Origin: Oscheius dolichura
Taxonomy: Eukaryota; Nematoda; Chromadorea; Rhabditida; Rhabditidae
Reading direction: 5' to 3'
NCBI GenBank assembly: GCA_932521035.1
Contig: OW051492.1
Location: 11,507,862-11,571,861, forward strand
DNA length: 64,000 nucleotides
In this document: piece by piece, positions 12,401 to 25,370 of the stretch
Position numbering within the stretch: position 1 is the stretch's first letter
Layout: each line of letters starts with the position of its first letter
The notes under the pieces: model-generated
What the model was told of the DNA's origin: nothing
Databases searched by the model: none
Seen by the model: only the letters and a program-made list of their open reading frames with translations
Program-made: the position numbers and the translations under genes

Positions 12401-12583
12401 GTTTGGGTTTTTTACGGAAGAGTTTGGGTTTTTTACGGAAGAGTTTGGGTTTTTTACGGAAGAGTTTGGGTTTTTTACGGAAGAGTTTGGGTTTTTTTTA
12501 CGGAAGAGTTTGGGTTTTTTACGGAAGAGTTTGGGTTTTTTACGGAAGAGTTTGGGTTTTTTACAGAAGAGTTTGGGTTTTTT
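9410..12583 (+). repeat. Satellite A array, second block
   Basis: Same 21/23-bp monomers as the first block. From 10069 to 12583 it repeats 1-2515 at a fixed offset of 10,068 bp, including the order of GGG, GAG and AGG units, the 23-bp units and the 49-bp insert. The segment 9410-10068 extends the array to the left of the region that the window start lets me compare. No gene is present. Confidence 0.96.
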
Positions 12584-15082
12584 ACGAAGGAGCATTCCGT
12601 TTTGAGCCGATGGACACGAAGGAGCGTTCCGTTTTTAGCTGGTGGACACGAAGGAGCATTCCGTTTTTAGCTGGTGGCTTCAAAGAGAGCGTTCCGTTTT
12701 TAGCTGGTGGACACGAAGGAGCATTCCGTTTTTAGCTGGTGGCTTCAAAGAGAGCGTTCCGTTTTTAGCTGGTGGACACGAAGGAGCATTCCGTTTTTAG
12801 CTGGTGGCTTCAAAGAGAGCGTTCCGTTTTTAGCTGGTGGACACGAAGGAGCATTCCGTTTTTAGCTGGTGGCTTCAAAAAGAGCATTCCGTTTTTAGCT
12901 GGTGGACACGGAGGAGCATTCCGTTTTTAGCTGGTGGCTTCAAAAAGAGCATTCCGTTTTTAGCTGGTGGACACGAAGGAGCATTCCGTTTTTAGCTGGT
13001 GGACACGGAGGAGCATTCCGTTTTTAGCTGGTGGACACGAAGGAGCATTCAGTTTTTAGCTGGTGGACACGAAGGAGCATTCCGTTTTTAGCTGGTGGAC
13101 ACGGAGGAGCATTCCGTTTTTAGCTGGTGGACACGGAGGAGCATTCCGTTTTTAGCTGGTGGACACGAAGGAGCATTCCGTTTTTAGCTGGTGGACACGA
13201 AGGAGCATTCCGTTTTTAGCTGGTGGACACGGAGGAGCATTCCGTTTTTAGCTGGTGGACACGGAGGAGCATTCCGTTTTTAGCTGGTGGACACGAAGGA
13301 GCATTCCGTTTTTAGCTGGTGGACACGAAGGAGCATTCCGTTCTTAGCTGGTGGCTTCAAAGAGAGCATTCCGTTTTTAGCTGGTGGACACGAAGGAGCA
13401 TTCCGTTCTTAGCTGGTGGCTTCAAAGAGAGCATTCCGTTTTTAGCTGGTGGACACGAAGGAGCATTCCGTTTTTAGCTGGTGGCTTCAAAGAGAGCGTT
13501 CCGTTTTTAGCTGGTGGACACGAAGGAGCATTCCGTTTTTAGCTGGTGGCTTCAAAGAGAGCGTTCCGTTTTTAGCTGGTGGACACGAAGGAGCATTCCG
13601 TTTTTAGCTGGTGGCTTCAAAAAGAGCATTCCGTTTTTAGCTGGTGGACACGGAGGAGCATTCCGTTTTTAGCTGGTGGACACGAAGGAGCATTCCGTTT
13701 TTAGCTGGTGGACACGAAGGAGCATTCCGTTTTTAGCTGGTGGACACGGAGGAGCATTCCGTTTTTAGCTGGTGGACACGAAGGAGCATTCCGTTTTTAG
13801 CTGGTGGACACGAAGGAGCATTCCGTTTTTAACTGGTGGACACGAAGGAGCGTTCCGTTTTTAGCTGGTGGACACGAAGGAGCATTCCGTTTTTAGCTGG
13901 TGGACACGGAGGAGCATTCCGTTTTTAGCTGGTGGACACGGAGGAGCATTCCGTTTTTAGCTGGTGGACACGAAGGAGCATTCCGTTTTTAGCTGGTGGC
14001 TTCAAAAAGAGCATTCCGTTTTTAGCTGGTGGACACGAAGGAGCATTCCGTTTTTAGCTGGTGGACACGGAGGAGCATTCCGTTTTTAGCTGGTGGACAC
14101 GAAGGAGCATTCCGTTTTTAGCTGGTGGACACGAAGGAGCATTCCGTTTTTAGCTGGTGGACACGGAGGAGCATTCCGTTTTTAGCTGGTGGACACGGAG
14201 GAGCATTCCGTTTTTAGCTGGTGGACACGAAGGAGCATTCCGTTTTTAGCTGGTGGACACGAAGGAGCATTCCGTTTTTAGCTGGTGGACACGGAGGAGC
14301 ATTCCGTTTTTAGCTGGTGGACACGGAGGAGCATTCCGTTTTTAGCTGGTGGACACGAAGGAGCATTCCGTTTTTAGCTGGTGGACACGAAGGAGCATTC
14401 CGTTCTTAGCTGGTGGCTTCAAAGAGAGCATTCCTTTTTTAGCTGGTGGACACGAAGGAGCATTCCGTTCTTAGCTGGTGGCTTCAAAGAGAGCATTCCG
14501 TTTTTAGCTGGTGGACACGAAGGAGCATTCCGTTTTTAGCTGGTGGCTTCAAAGAGAGCGTTCCGTTTTTAGCTGGTGGACACGAAGGAGCATTCCGTTT
14601 TTAGCTGGTGGCTTCAAAGAGAGCGTTCCGTTTTTAGCTGGTGGACACGAAGGAGCATTCCGTTTTTAGCTGGTGGCTTCAAAAAGAGCATTCCGTTTTT
14701 AGCTGGTGGACACGGAGGAGCATTCCGTTTTTAGCTGGTGGACACGAAGGAGCATTCCGTTTTTAGCTGGTGGACACGAAGGAGCATTCCGTTTTTAACT
14801 GGTGGACACGAAGGAGCGTTCCGTTTTTAGCTGGTGGACACGAAGGAGCATTCCGTTTTTAGCTGGTGGACACGGAGGAGCATTCCGTTTTTAGCTGGTG
14901 GACACGGAGGAGCATTCCGTTTTTAGCTGGTGGACACGAAGGAGCATTCCGTTTTTAGCTGGTGGACACGAAGGAGCATTCCGTTCTTAGCTGGTGGCTT
15001 CAAAGAGAGCATTCCGTTTTTAGCTGGTGGACACGAAGGAGCATTCCGTTTTTAGCTGGTGGACACGAAGGAGCATTCCGTT
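10069..15082 (+). repeat. 10,068-bp composite repeat, right copy (A+B)
   Basis: Right-hand partner of 1-5014. It diverges at 15083, where the copy has TTCTTAGC while the left copy has TTTTTAGC, and the unit order differs from there on. It includes the A/B junction near 12584 with the GAGCCGATGG first unit. Confidence 0.93.
11902..11950. other. Second copy of the 49-bp insert in satellite A
   Basis: Identical to the insert at 1834-1882 and in the same place within the array. CCATGG is at 11905-11910, the imperfect inverted repeat at 11911-11926 and TTCGAA at 11941-11946. It was copied by the 10,068-bp duplication rather than inserted independently, because the flanking monomer order is the same. 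Confidence 0.85.
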
Positions 15083-18000
15083 CTTAGCTGGTGGCTTCAA
15101 AGAGAGCATTCCGTTTTTAGCTGGAGGACACGGAGGAGCATTCCGTTTTTAGCTGGTGGACACGAAGGAGCATTCCGTTTTGAGCCGATGGACACGAAGG
15201 AGCATTCCGTTTTTAGCTGGTGGACACGGAGGAGCATTCCGTTTTTAGCTGGTGGACACGAGGGAGCATTCTGTTTTTAGCAGGTGGACACGAAGGAGCA
15301 TTCCGTTTTTAGCTGGTGGACACGAAGGAGCATTCCGTTTTTAGCTGGTGGACACGAAGGAGCATTCCGTTTTTAGCTGGTGGACACGAAGGAGCATTCC
15401 GTTCTTAGCTGGTGGCTTCAAAGAGAGCATTCCGTTTTTAGCTGGTGGACACGGAGGAGCATTCCGTTTTTAGCTGGTGGACACGAAGGAGCATTCCGTT
15501 TTTAGCTGGTGGACACGAAGGAGCATTCCGTTTTTAGCTTGTGGACACGGAGGAGCATTCCGTTTTTAGCTGGTGGACACGAAGGAGCATTCCGTTTTTA
15601 GCTGGTGGACACGAAGGAGCATTCCGTTTTTAGCTGGTGGACACGGAGGAGCATTCCGTTTTTAGCTGGTGGCTTCAAAGAGAGCGTTCCGTTTTTAGCT
15701 GGTGGACACGAAGGAGCATTCCGTTTTTAGCTGGTGGACACGAAGGAGCATTCCGTTTTTAGCTGGTGGACACGGAGGAGCATTCCGTTTTTAGCTGGTG
15801 GACACGAAGGAGCATTCCGTTTTTAGCTGGTGGACACGAAGGAGCATTCCGTTTTTAGCTGGTGGACACGGAGGAGCATTCCGTTTTTAGCTGGTGGCTT
15901 CAAAGAGAGCGTTCCGTTTTTAGCTGGTGGACACGAAGGAGCATTCCGTTTTTAGCTGGTGGACACGAAGGAGCATTCCGTTTTTAACTGGTGGACACGA
16001 AGGAGCGTTCCGTTTTTAGCTGGTGGACACGAGGGAGCATTCTGTTTTTAGCAGGTGGACACGAAGGAGCATTCCGTTTTTAGCTGGTGGACACGAAGGA
16101 GCATTCCGTTTTTAGCTGGTGGACACGAAGGAGCATTCCGTTTTTAGCTGGTGGACACGAAGGAGCATTCCGTTTTTAGCTGGTGGCTTCAAAGAGAGCG
16201 TTCCGTTTTTAGCTGGTGGACACGAAGGAGCATTCCGTTTTGAGCCGATGGACACGAAGGAGCATTCCGTTTTTAGCTGGTGGACACGGAGGAGCATTCC
16301 GTTTTTAGCTGGTGGACACGAAGGAGCATTCCGTTTTTAGCTGGTGGCTTCAAAAAGAGCGTTCCGTTTTTAGCTGGTGGACACGAAGGAGCATTCCGTT
16401 TTTAGCTGGTGGCTTCAAAGAGAGCATTCCGTTTTTAGCTGGTGGACACGAAGGAGCATTCCGTTTTTAGCTGGTGGGCACGAAGGAGCATTCCGTTTTT
16501 AGCTGGTGGACACGAAGGAGCATTCCGTTTTTAGCTGGTGGACACGGAGGAGCATTCCGTTTTTAGCTGGTGGACACGAGGGAGCATTCTGTTTTTAGCA
16601 GGTGGACACGAAGGAGCATTCCGTTTTTAGCTGGTGGACACGAAGGAGCATTCCGTTTTTAGCTGGTGGACACGAAGGAGCATTCCGTTTTTAGCTGGTG
16701 GACACGAAGGAGCATTCCGTTCTTAGCTGGTGGCTTCAAAGAGAGCATTCCGTTTTTAGCTGGTGGACACGGAGGAGCATTCCGTTTTTAGCTGGTGGAC
16801 ACGAAGGAGCATTCCGTTTTTAGCTGGTGGACACGAAGGAGCATTCCGTTTTTAGCTTGTGGACACGGAGGAGCATTCCGTTTTTAGCTGGTGGACACGA
16901 AGGAGCATTCCGTTTTTAGCTGGTGGACACGAAGGAGCATTCCGTTTTTAGCTGGTGGACACGGAGGAGCATTCCGTTTTTAGCTGGTGGCTTCAAAGAG
17001 AGCGTTCCGTTTTTAGCTGGTGGACACGAAGGAGCATTCCGTTTTTAGCTGGTGGACACGAAGGAGCATTCCGTTTTTAGCTGGTGGACACGGAGGAGCA
17101 TTCCGTTTTTAGCTGGTGGACACGAAGGAGCATTCCGTTTTTAGCTGGTGGACACGAAGGAGCATTCCGTTTTTAGCTGGTGGACACGGAGGAGCATTCC
17201 GTTTTTAGCTGGTGGCTTCAAAGAGAGCGTTCCGTTTTTAGCTGGTGGACACGAAGGAGCATTCCGTTTTTAGCTGGTGGACACGAAGGAGCATTCCGTT
17301 TTTAACTGGTGGACACGAAGGAGCGTTCCGTTTTTAGCTGGTGGACACGAGGGAGCATTCTGTTTTTAGCAGGTGGACACGAAGGAGCATTCCGTTTTTA
17401 GCTGGTGGACACGAAGGAGCATTCCGTTTTTAGCTGGTGGACACGAAGGAGCATTCCGTTTTTAGCTGGTGGACACGAAGGAGCATTCCGTTTTTAGCTG
17501 GTGGCTTCAAAGAGAGCGTTCCGTTTTTAGCTGGTGGACACGAAGGAGCATTCCGTTTTGAGCCGATGGACACGAAGGAGCATTCCGTTTTTAGCTGGTG
17601 GACACGGAGGAGCATTCCGTTTTTAGCTGGTGGACACGAAGGAGCATTCCGTTTTTAGCTGGTGGCTTCAAAAAGAGCGTTCCGTTTTTAGCTGGTGGAC
17701 ACGAAGGAGCATTCCGTTTTTAGCTGGTGGCTTCAAAGAGAGCATTCCGTTTTTAGCTGGTGGACACGAAGGAGCATTCCGTTTTTAGCTGGTGGGCACG
17801 AAGGAGCATTCCGTTTTTAGCTGGTGGACACGAAGGAGCATTCCGTTTTTAGCTGGTGGACACGGAGGAGCATTCCGTTTTTAGCTGGTGGACACGAGGG
17901 AGCATTCTGTTTTTAGCAGGTGGACACGAAGGAGCATTCCGTTTTTAGCTGGTGGACACGAAGGAGCATTCCGTTTTTAGCTGGTGGACACGAAGGAGCA

Positions 18001-19530
18001 TTCCGTTTTTAGCTGGTGGACACGAAGGAGCATTCCGTTCTTAGCTGGTGGCTTCAAAGAGAGCATTCCGTTTTTAGCTGGTGGACACGGAGGAGCATTC
18101 CGTTTTTAGCTGGTGGACACGAAGGAGCATTCCGTTTTTAGCTGGTGGACACGAAGGAGCATTCCGTTCTTAGCTGGTGGCTTCAAAGAGAGCATTCCGT
18201 TTTTAGCTGGTGGACACGAAGGAGCATTCCGTTTTTAGCTGGTGGACACGAAGGAGCATTCCGTTCTTAGCTGGTGGCTTCAAAGAGAGCATTCCGTTTT
18301 TAGCTGGAGGACACGGAGGAGCATTCCGTTTTTAGCTGGTGGACACGAAGGAGCATTCCGTTTTGAGCCGATGGACACGAAGGAGCATTCCGTTTTTAGC
18401 TGGTGGACACGGAGGAGCATTCCGTTTTTAGCTGGTGGACACGAGGGAGCATTCTGTTTTTAGCAGGTGGACACGAAGGAGCATTCCGTTTTTAGCTGGT
18501 GGACACGAAGGAGCATTCCGTTTTTAGCTGGTGGACACGAAGGAGCATTCCGTTTTTAGCTGGTGGACACGAAGGAGCATTCCGTTCTTAGCTGGTGGCT
18601 TCAAAGAGAGCATTCCGTTTTTAGCTGGTGGACACGGAGGAGCATTCCGTTTTTAGCTGGTGGACACGAAGGAGCATTCCGTTTTTAGCTGGTGGACACG
18701 AAGGAGCATTCCGTTTTTAGCTTGTGGACACGGAGGAGCATTCCGTTTTTAGCTGGTGGACACGAAGGAGCATTCCGTTTTTAGCTGGTGGACACGAAGG
18801 AGCATTCCGTTTTTAGCTGGTGGACACGGAGGAGCATTCCGTTTTTAGCTGGTGGCTTCAAAGAGAGCGTTCCGTTTTTAGCTGGTGGACACGAAGGAGC
18901 ATTCCGTTTTTAGCTGGTGGACACGAAGGAGCATTCCGTTTTTAGCTGGTGGACACGGAGGAGCATTCCGTTTTTAGCTGGTGGACACGAAGGAGCATTC
19001 CGTTTTTAGCTGGTGGACACGAAGGAGCATTCCGTTTTTAGCTGGTGGACACGGAGGAGCATTCCGTTTTTAGCTGGTGGCTTCAAAGAGAGCGTTCCGT
19101 TTTTAGCTGGTGGACACGAAGGAGCATTCCGTTTTTAGCTGGTGGACACGAAGGAGCATTCCGTTTTTAACTGGTGGACACGAAGGAGCGTTCCGTTTTT
19201 AGCTGGTGGACACGAGGGAGCATTCTGTTTTTAGCAGGTGGACACGAAGGAGCATTCCGTTTTTAGCTGGTGGACACGAAGGAGCATTCCGTTTTTAGCT
19301 GGTGGACACGAAGGAGCATTCCGTTTTTAGCTGGTGGACACGAAGGAGCATTCCGTTTTTAGCTGGTGGCTTCAAAGAGAGCGTTCCGTTTTTAGCTGGT
19401 GGACACGAAGGAGCATTCCGTTTTGAGCCGATGGACACGAAGGAGCATTCCGTTTTTAGCTGGTGGACACGGAGGAGCATTCCGTTTTTAGCTGGTGGAC
19501 ACGAAGGAGCATTCCGTTTTTAGCTGGTGG
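15059..19530 (+). repeat. Nested B higher-order repeats, offsets 1,318 and 1,865 bp
   Basis: A recognisable block containing AGCAGG followed by several 32-bp units and the GAGCCGATGG unit occurs at 16112-16340, 17430-17658 and 19295-19523. The spacings are 1,318 and 1,865 bp. A second block with AGCTGGAGG lies at 15059-15280 and 18242-18463, 3,183 bp apart, which is the sum of the two. Blocks were therefore duplicated more than once with different boundaries. Confidence 0.8.
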
Positions 19531-22500
19531 CTTCAAAAAGAGCGTTCCGTTTTTAGCTGGTGGACACGAAGGAGCATTCCGTTTTTAGCTGGTGGCTTCA
19601 AAGAGAGCATTCCGTTTTTAGCTGGTGGACACGAAGGAGCATTCCGTTTTTAGCTGGTGGGCACGAAGGAGCATTCCGTTTTTAGCTGGTGGACACGAAG
19701 GAGCATTCCGTTTTTAGCTGGTGGACACGGAGGAGCATTCCGTTTTTAACTGGTGGACACGAAGGAGCGTTCCGTTTTTAGCTGGTGGACACGAGGGAGC
19801 ATTCCGTTTTTAGCTGGTGGACACGAAGGAGCATTCCGTTTTTAACTGGTGGACACGAAGGAGCGTTCCGTTTTTAGCTGGTGGACACGAAGGAGCATTC
19901 CGTTTTTAGCTGGTGGCTTCAAAAAGAGCGTTCCGTTTTTAGCTGGTGGACACGAAGGAGCATTCCGTTTTTAGCTGGTGGCTTCAAAGAGAGCGTTCCG
20001 TTTTTAGCTGGTGGACACGAAGGAGCATTCCGTTTTTAGCTGGTGGCTTCAAAGAGAGCGTTCCGTTTTTAGCTGGTGGACACGGAGGAGCATTCCGTTT
20101 TTAGCTGGTGGACACGAAGGAGCATTCCGTTTTTAGCTGGTGGCTTCAAAGAGAGCGTTCCGTTTTTAGCTGGTGGACACGAAGGAGCATTCCGTTTTTA
20201 GCTGGTGGCTTCAAAGAGAGCGTTCCGTTTTTAGCTGGTGGACACGAAGGAGCATTCCGTTTTTAGCTGGTGGCTTCAAAGAGAGCGTTCCGTTTTTAGC
20301 TGGTGGACACGGAGGAGCATTCCGTTTTTAGCTGGTGGACACGAAGGAGCGTTCCGTTTTTAGCTGGTGGACACGAAGGAGCATTCCGTTTTTAGCTGGT
20401 GGACACGAAGGAGCATTCCGTTTTTAGCTGGTGGACACGAAGGAGCATTCCGTTTTTAGCTGGTGGACACGGAGGAGCATTCCGTTTTTAGCTGGTGGAC
20501 ACGGAGGAGCATTCCGTTTTTAGCTGGTGGACACGAAGGAGCATTCCGTTTTTAGCTGGTGGACACGGAGGAGCATTCCGTTTTTAGCTGGTGGACACGA
20601 AGGAGCATTCCGTTTTTAGCTGGCGGCTTCAAAAAGAGCGTTCCGTTTTTAGCTGGTGGACACGAAGGAGCATTCCGTTTTTAGCTGGTGGACACGGAGG
20701 AGCATTCCGTTTTTAGCTGGTGGACACGAAGGAGCATTCCGTTTTTAGCTGGTGGCTTCAAAGAGAGCATTCCGTTTTTAGCTGGTGGACACGAAGGAGC
20801 ATTCCGTTTTTAGCTGGTGGACACGAAGGAGCATTCCGTTTTTAGCTGGTGGACACGGAGGAGCATTCCGTTTTTAGCTGGTGGACACGAAGGAGCATTC
20901 CGTTTTTAGCTGGTGGACACGAAGGAGCATTCCGTTTTTAGCTGGTGGACACGAAGGAGCATTCCGTTTTTAACTGGTGGACACGAAGGAGCGTTCCGTT
21001 TTTAGCTGGTGGACACGAAGGAGCATTCCGTTTTTAGCTGGTGGCTTCAAAAAGAGCGTTCCGTTTTTAGCTGGTGGACACGAAGGAGCATTCCGTTTTT
21101 AGCTGGTGGCTTCAAAGAGAGCGTTCCGTTTTTAGCTGGTGGACACGAAGGAGCATTCCGTTTTTAGCTGGTGGCTTCAAAGAGAGCGTTCCGTTTTTAG
21201 CTGGTGGACACGGAGGAGCATTCCGTTTTTAGCTGGTGGACACGAAGGAGCATTCCGTTTTTAGCTGGTGGCTTCAAAGAGAGCGTTCCGTTTTTAGCTG
21301 GTGGACACGAAGGAGCATTCCGTTTTTAGCTGGTGGCTTCAAAGAGAGCGTTCCGTTTTTAGCTGGTGGACACGAAGGAGCATTCCGTTTTTAGCTGGTG
21401 GCTTCAAAGAGAGCGTTCCGTTTTTAGCTGGTGGACACGGAGGAGCATTCCGTTTTTAGCTGGTGGCTTCAAAAAGAGCGTTCCGTTTTTAGCTGGTGGA
21501 CACGAAGGAGCATTCCGTTTTTAGCTGGTGGACACGGAGGAGCATTCCGTTTTTAGCTGGTGGACACGAAGGAGCATTCCGTTTTTAGCTGGTGGCTTCA
21601 AAAAGAGCGTTCCGTTTTTAGCTGGTGGACACGAAGGAGCATTCCGTTTTTAGCTGGTGGCTTCAAAGAGAGCATTCCGTTTTTAGCTGGTGGACACGAA
21701 GGAGCATTCCGTTTTTAGCTGGTGGACACGGAGGAGCATTCCGTTTTTAGCTGGTGGACACGAAGGAGCATTCCGTTTTTAGCTGGTGGCTTCAAAAAGA
21801 GCGTTCCGTTTTTAGCTGGTGGACACGAAGGAGCATTCCGTTTTTAGCTGGTGGCTTCAAAGAGAGCATTCCGTTTTTAGCTGGTGGACACGAAGGAGCA
21901 TTCCGTTTTTAGCTGGTGGACACGAAGGAGCATTCCGTTTTTAGCTGGTGGACACGGAGGAGCATTCCGTTTTTAGCTGGTGGACACGAAGGAGCATTCC
22001 GTTTTTAGCTGGTGGACACGAAGGAGCATTCCGTTTTTAGCTGGTGGACACGAAGGAGCATTCCGTTTTTAACTGGTGGACACGAAGGAGCGTTCCGTTT
22101 TTAGCTGGTGGACACGAAGGAGCATTCCGTTTTTAGCTGGTGGCTTCAAAAAGAGCGTTCCGTTTTTAGCTGGTGGACACGAAGGAGCATTCCGTTTTTA
22201 GCTGGTGGCTTCAAAGAGAGCGTTCCGTTTTTAGCTGGTGGACACGAAGGAGCATTCCGTTTTTAGCTGGTGGCTTCAAAGAGAGCGTTCCGTTTTTAGC
22301 TGGTGGACACGGAGGAGCATTCCGTTTTTAGCTGGTGGACACGAAGGAGCATTCCGTTTTTAGCTGGTGGCTTCAAAGAGAGCGTTCCGTTTTTAGCTGG
22401 TGGACACGAAGGAGCATTCCGTTTTTAGCTGGTGGCTTCAAAGAGAGCGTTCCGTTTTTAGCTGGTGGACACGAAGGAGCATTCCGTTTTTAGCTGGTGG

Positions 22501-22559
22501 CTTCAAAGAGAGCGTTCCGTTTTTAGCTGGTGGACACGGAGGAGCATTCCGTTTTTAGC

Positions 22560-25370
22560 TGGTGGACACGAAGGAGCATTCCGTTTTTAGCTGGTGGCTT
22601 CAAAGAGAGCGTTCCGTTTTTAGCTGGTGGACACGAAGGAGCATTCCGTTTTTAGCTGGTGGCTTCAAAGAGAGCGTTCCGTTTTTAGCTGGTGGACACG
22701 AAGGAGCATTCCGTTTTTAGCTGGTGGCTTCAAAGAGAGCGTTCCGTTTTTAGCTGGTGGACACGGAGGAGCATTCCGTTTTTAGCTGGTGGACACGAAG
22801 GAGCGTTCCGTTTTTAGCTGGTGGACACGAAGGAGCATTCCGTTTTTAGCTGGTGGCTTCAAAGAGAGCATTCCGTTTTTAGCTGGTGGACACGAAGGAG
22901 CATTCCGTTTTTAGCTGGTGGACACGAAGGAGCATTCCGTTTTTAGCTGGTGGACACGAAGGAGCATTCCGTTTTTAGCTGGTGGACACGAAGGAGCATT
23001 CCGTTTTTAGCTGGTGGACACGGAGGAGCATTCCGTTTTTAGCTGGTGGACACGAAGGAGCATTCCGTTTTTAGCTGGTGGACACGGAGGAGCATTCCGT
23101 TTTTAGCTGGTGGACACGAAGGAGCATTCGGTTTTTGCTGGTGGACACGAAGGAGCATTCCGTTTTTAGCTGGTGGCTTCAAAAAGAGCGTTCCGTTTTT
23201 AGCTGGTGGACACGAAGGAGCATTCGGTTTTTAGCTGGTGGACACGAAGGAGCATTCCGTTTTTAGCTGGTGGACACGAAGGAGCATTCCGTTTTTAGCT
23301 GGTGGCCTCAAAAAGAGCGTTCCGTTTTTAGCTGGTGGACACGAAGGAGCATTCCGTTTTTAGCTGGTGGCCTCAAAAAGAGCGTTCCGTTTTTATCTGG
23401 TGGACACGAAGGAGCATACCGTTTTTAGCTGGTGGCTTCAAAGAGAGCGTTCCGTTTTTATCTGGTGGCACGAAGGAGCATTCCGTTTTTAGCTGGTGGA
23501 CACGGAGGAGCATTCCGTTTTTAGCTGGTGGACACGAAGGAGCATTCCGTTTTTAGCTGGTGGACACGAAGGAGCATTCCGTTTTTAGCTGGTGGACACG
23601 AAGGAGCATTCCGTTTTTAGCTGGTGGACACGAAGGAGCATTCCGTTTTTAGCTGGTGGACACGGAGGAGCATTCCGTTTTTAGCTGGTGGACACGAAGG
23701 AGCATTCGGTTTTTGCTGGTGGACACGAAGGAGCATTCCGTTTTTAGCTGGTGGCTTCAAAAAGAGCGTTCCGTTTTTAGCTGGTGGACACGAAGGAGCA
23801 TTCGGTTTTTGCTGGTGGACACGAAGGAGCATTCCGTTTTTAGCTGGTGGCTTCAAAAAGAGCGTTCCGTTTTTAGCTGGTGGACACGAAGGAGCATTCC
23901 GTTTTTAGCTGGTGGCTTCAAAGAGAGCGTTCCGTTTTTAGCTGGTGGACACGAAGGAGCATTCCGTTTTTAGCTGGTGGCTTCAAAGAGAGCGTTCCGT
24001 TTTTAGCTGGTGGACACGAAGGAGCATTCCGTTTTTAGCTGGTGGCTTCAAAGAGAGCGTTCCGTTTTTAGCTGGTGGACACGGAGGAGCATTCCGTTTT
24101 TAGCTGGTGGACACGAAGGAGCGTTCCGTTTTTAGCTGGTGGACACGAAGGAGCATTCCGTTTTTAGCTGGTGGCTTCAAAGAGAGCATTCCGTTTTTAG
24201 CTGGTGGACACGAAGGAGCATTCCGTTTTTAGCTGGTGGACACGAAGGAGCATTCCGTTTTTAGCTGGTGGACACGAAGGAGCATTCCGTTTTTAGCTGG
24301 TGGACACGAAGGAGCATTCCGTTTTTAGCTGGTGGACACGGAGGAGCATTCCGTTTTTAGCTGGTGGACACGAAGGAGCATTCCGTTTTTAGCTGGTGGA
24401 CACGGAGGAGCATTCCGTTTTTAGCTGGTGGACACGAAGGAGCATTCGGTTTTTGCTGGTGGACACGAAGGAGCATTCCGTTTTTAGCTGGTGGCTTCAA
24501 AAAGAGCGTTCCGTTTTTAGCTGGTGGACACGAAGGAGCATTCGGTTTTTAGCTGGTGGACACGAAGGAGCATTCCGTTTTTAGCTGGTGGACACGAAGG
24601 AGCATTCCGTTTTTAGCTGGTGGCCTCAAAAAGAGCGTTCCGTTTTTAGCTGGTGGACACGAAGGAGCATTCCGTTTTTAGCTGGTGGCCTCAAAAAGAG
24701 CGTTCCGTTTTTATCTGGTGGACACGAAGGAGCATACCGTTTTTAGCTGGTGGCTTCAAAGAGAGCGTTCCGTTTTTATCTGGTGGCACGAAGGAGCATT
24801 CCGTTTTTAGCTGGTGGACACGGAGGAGCATTCCGTTTTTAGCTGGTGGACACGAAGGAGCATTCCGTTTTTAGCTGGTGGACACGAAGGAGCATTCCGT
24901 TTTTAGCTGGTGGACACGAAGGAGCATTCCGTTTTTAGCTGGTGGACACGAAGGAGCATTCCGTTTTTAGCTGGTGGACACGGAGGAGCATTCCGTTTTT
25001 AGCTGGTGGACACGAAGGAGCATTCGGTTTTTGCTGGTGGACACGAAGGAGCATTCCGTTTTTAGCTGGTGGCTTCAAAAAGAGCGTTCCGTTTTTAGCT
25101 GGTGGACACGAAGGAGCATTCGGTTTTTGCTGGTGGACACGAAGGAGCATTCCGTTTTTAGCTGGTGGCTTCAAAAAGAGCGTTCCGTTTTTAGCTGGTG
25201 GACACGAAGGAGCATTCCGTTTTTAGCTGGTGGCTTCAAAGAGAGCGTTCCGTTTTTAGCTGGTGGACACGAAGGAGCATTCCGTTTTTAGCTGGTGGCT
25301 TCAAAGAGAGCGTTCCGTTTTTAGCTGGTGGACACGGAGGAGCATTCCGTTTTTAGCTGGTGGACACGAA
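22560..25370 (+). repeat. Nested tandem pair in B, period 1,318 bp
   Basis: Two adjacent copies, roughly 22560-23878 and 23878-25370. Matching markers include the CATTCGG/GCTGG units, the GGCCTCAAAAAGAGC units, TTTTTATCTGG, and a unit short by two bases (GGTGGCACGAAGG). For example 23046 matches 24364, 23335 matches 24653 and 23617 matches 24935, all 1,318 bp apart. Confidence 0.82.

Noticed and set aside
1-12583. Satellite A as CRISPR-like or as telomeric repeat
   Set aside because: There are no unique spacers between repeats. TTTAGG and TTTGGG occur once per 21 bp inside a longer unit, not as a pure telomere repeat.
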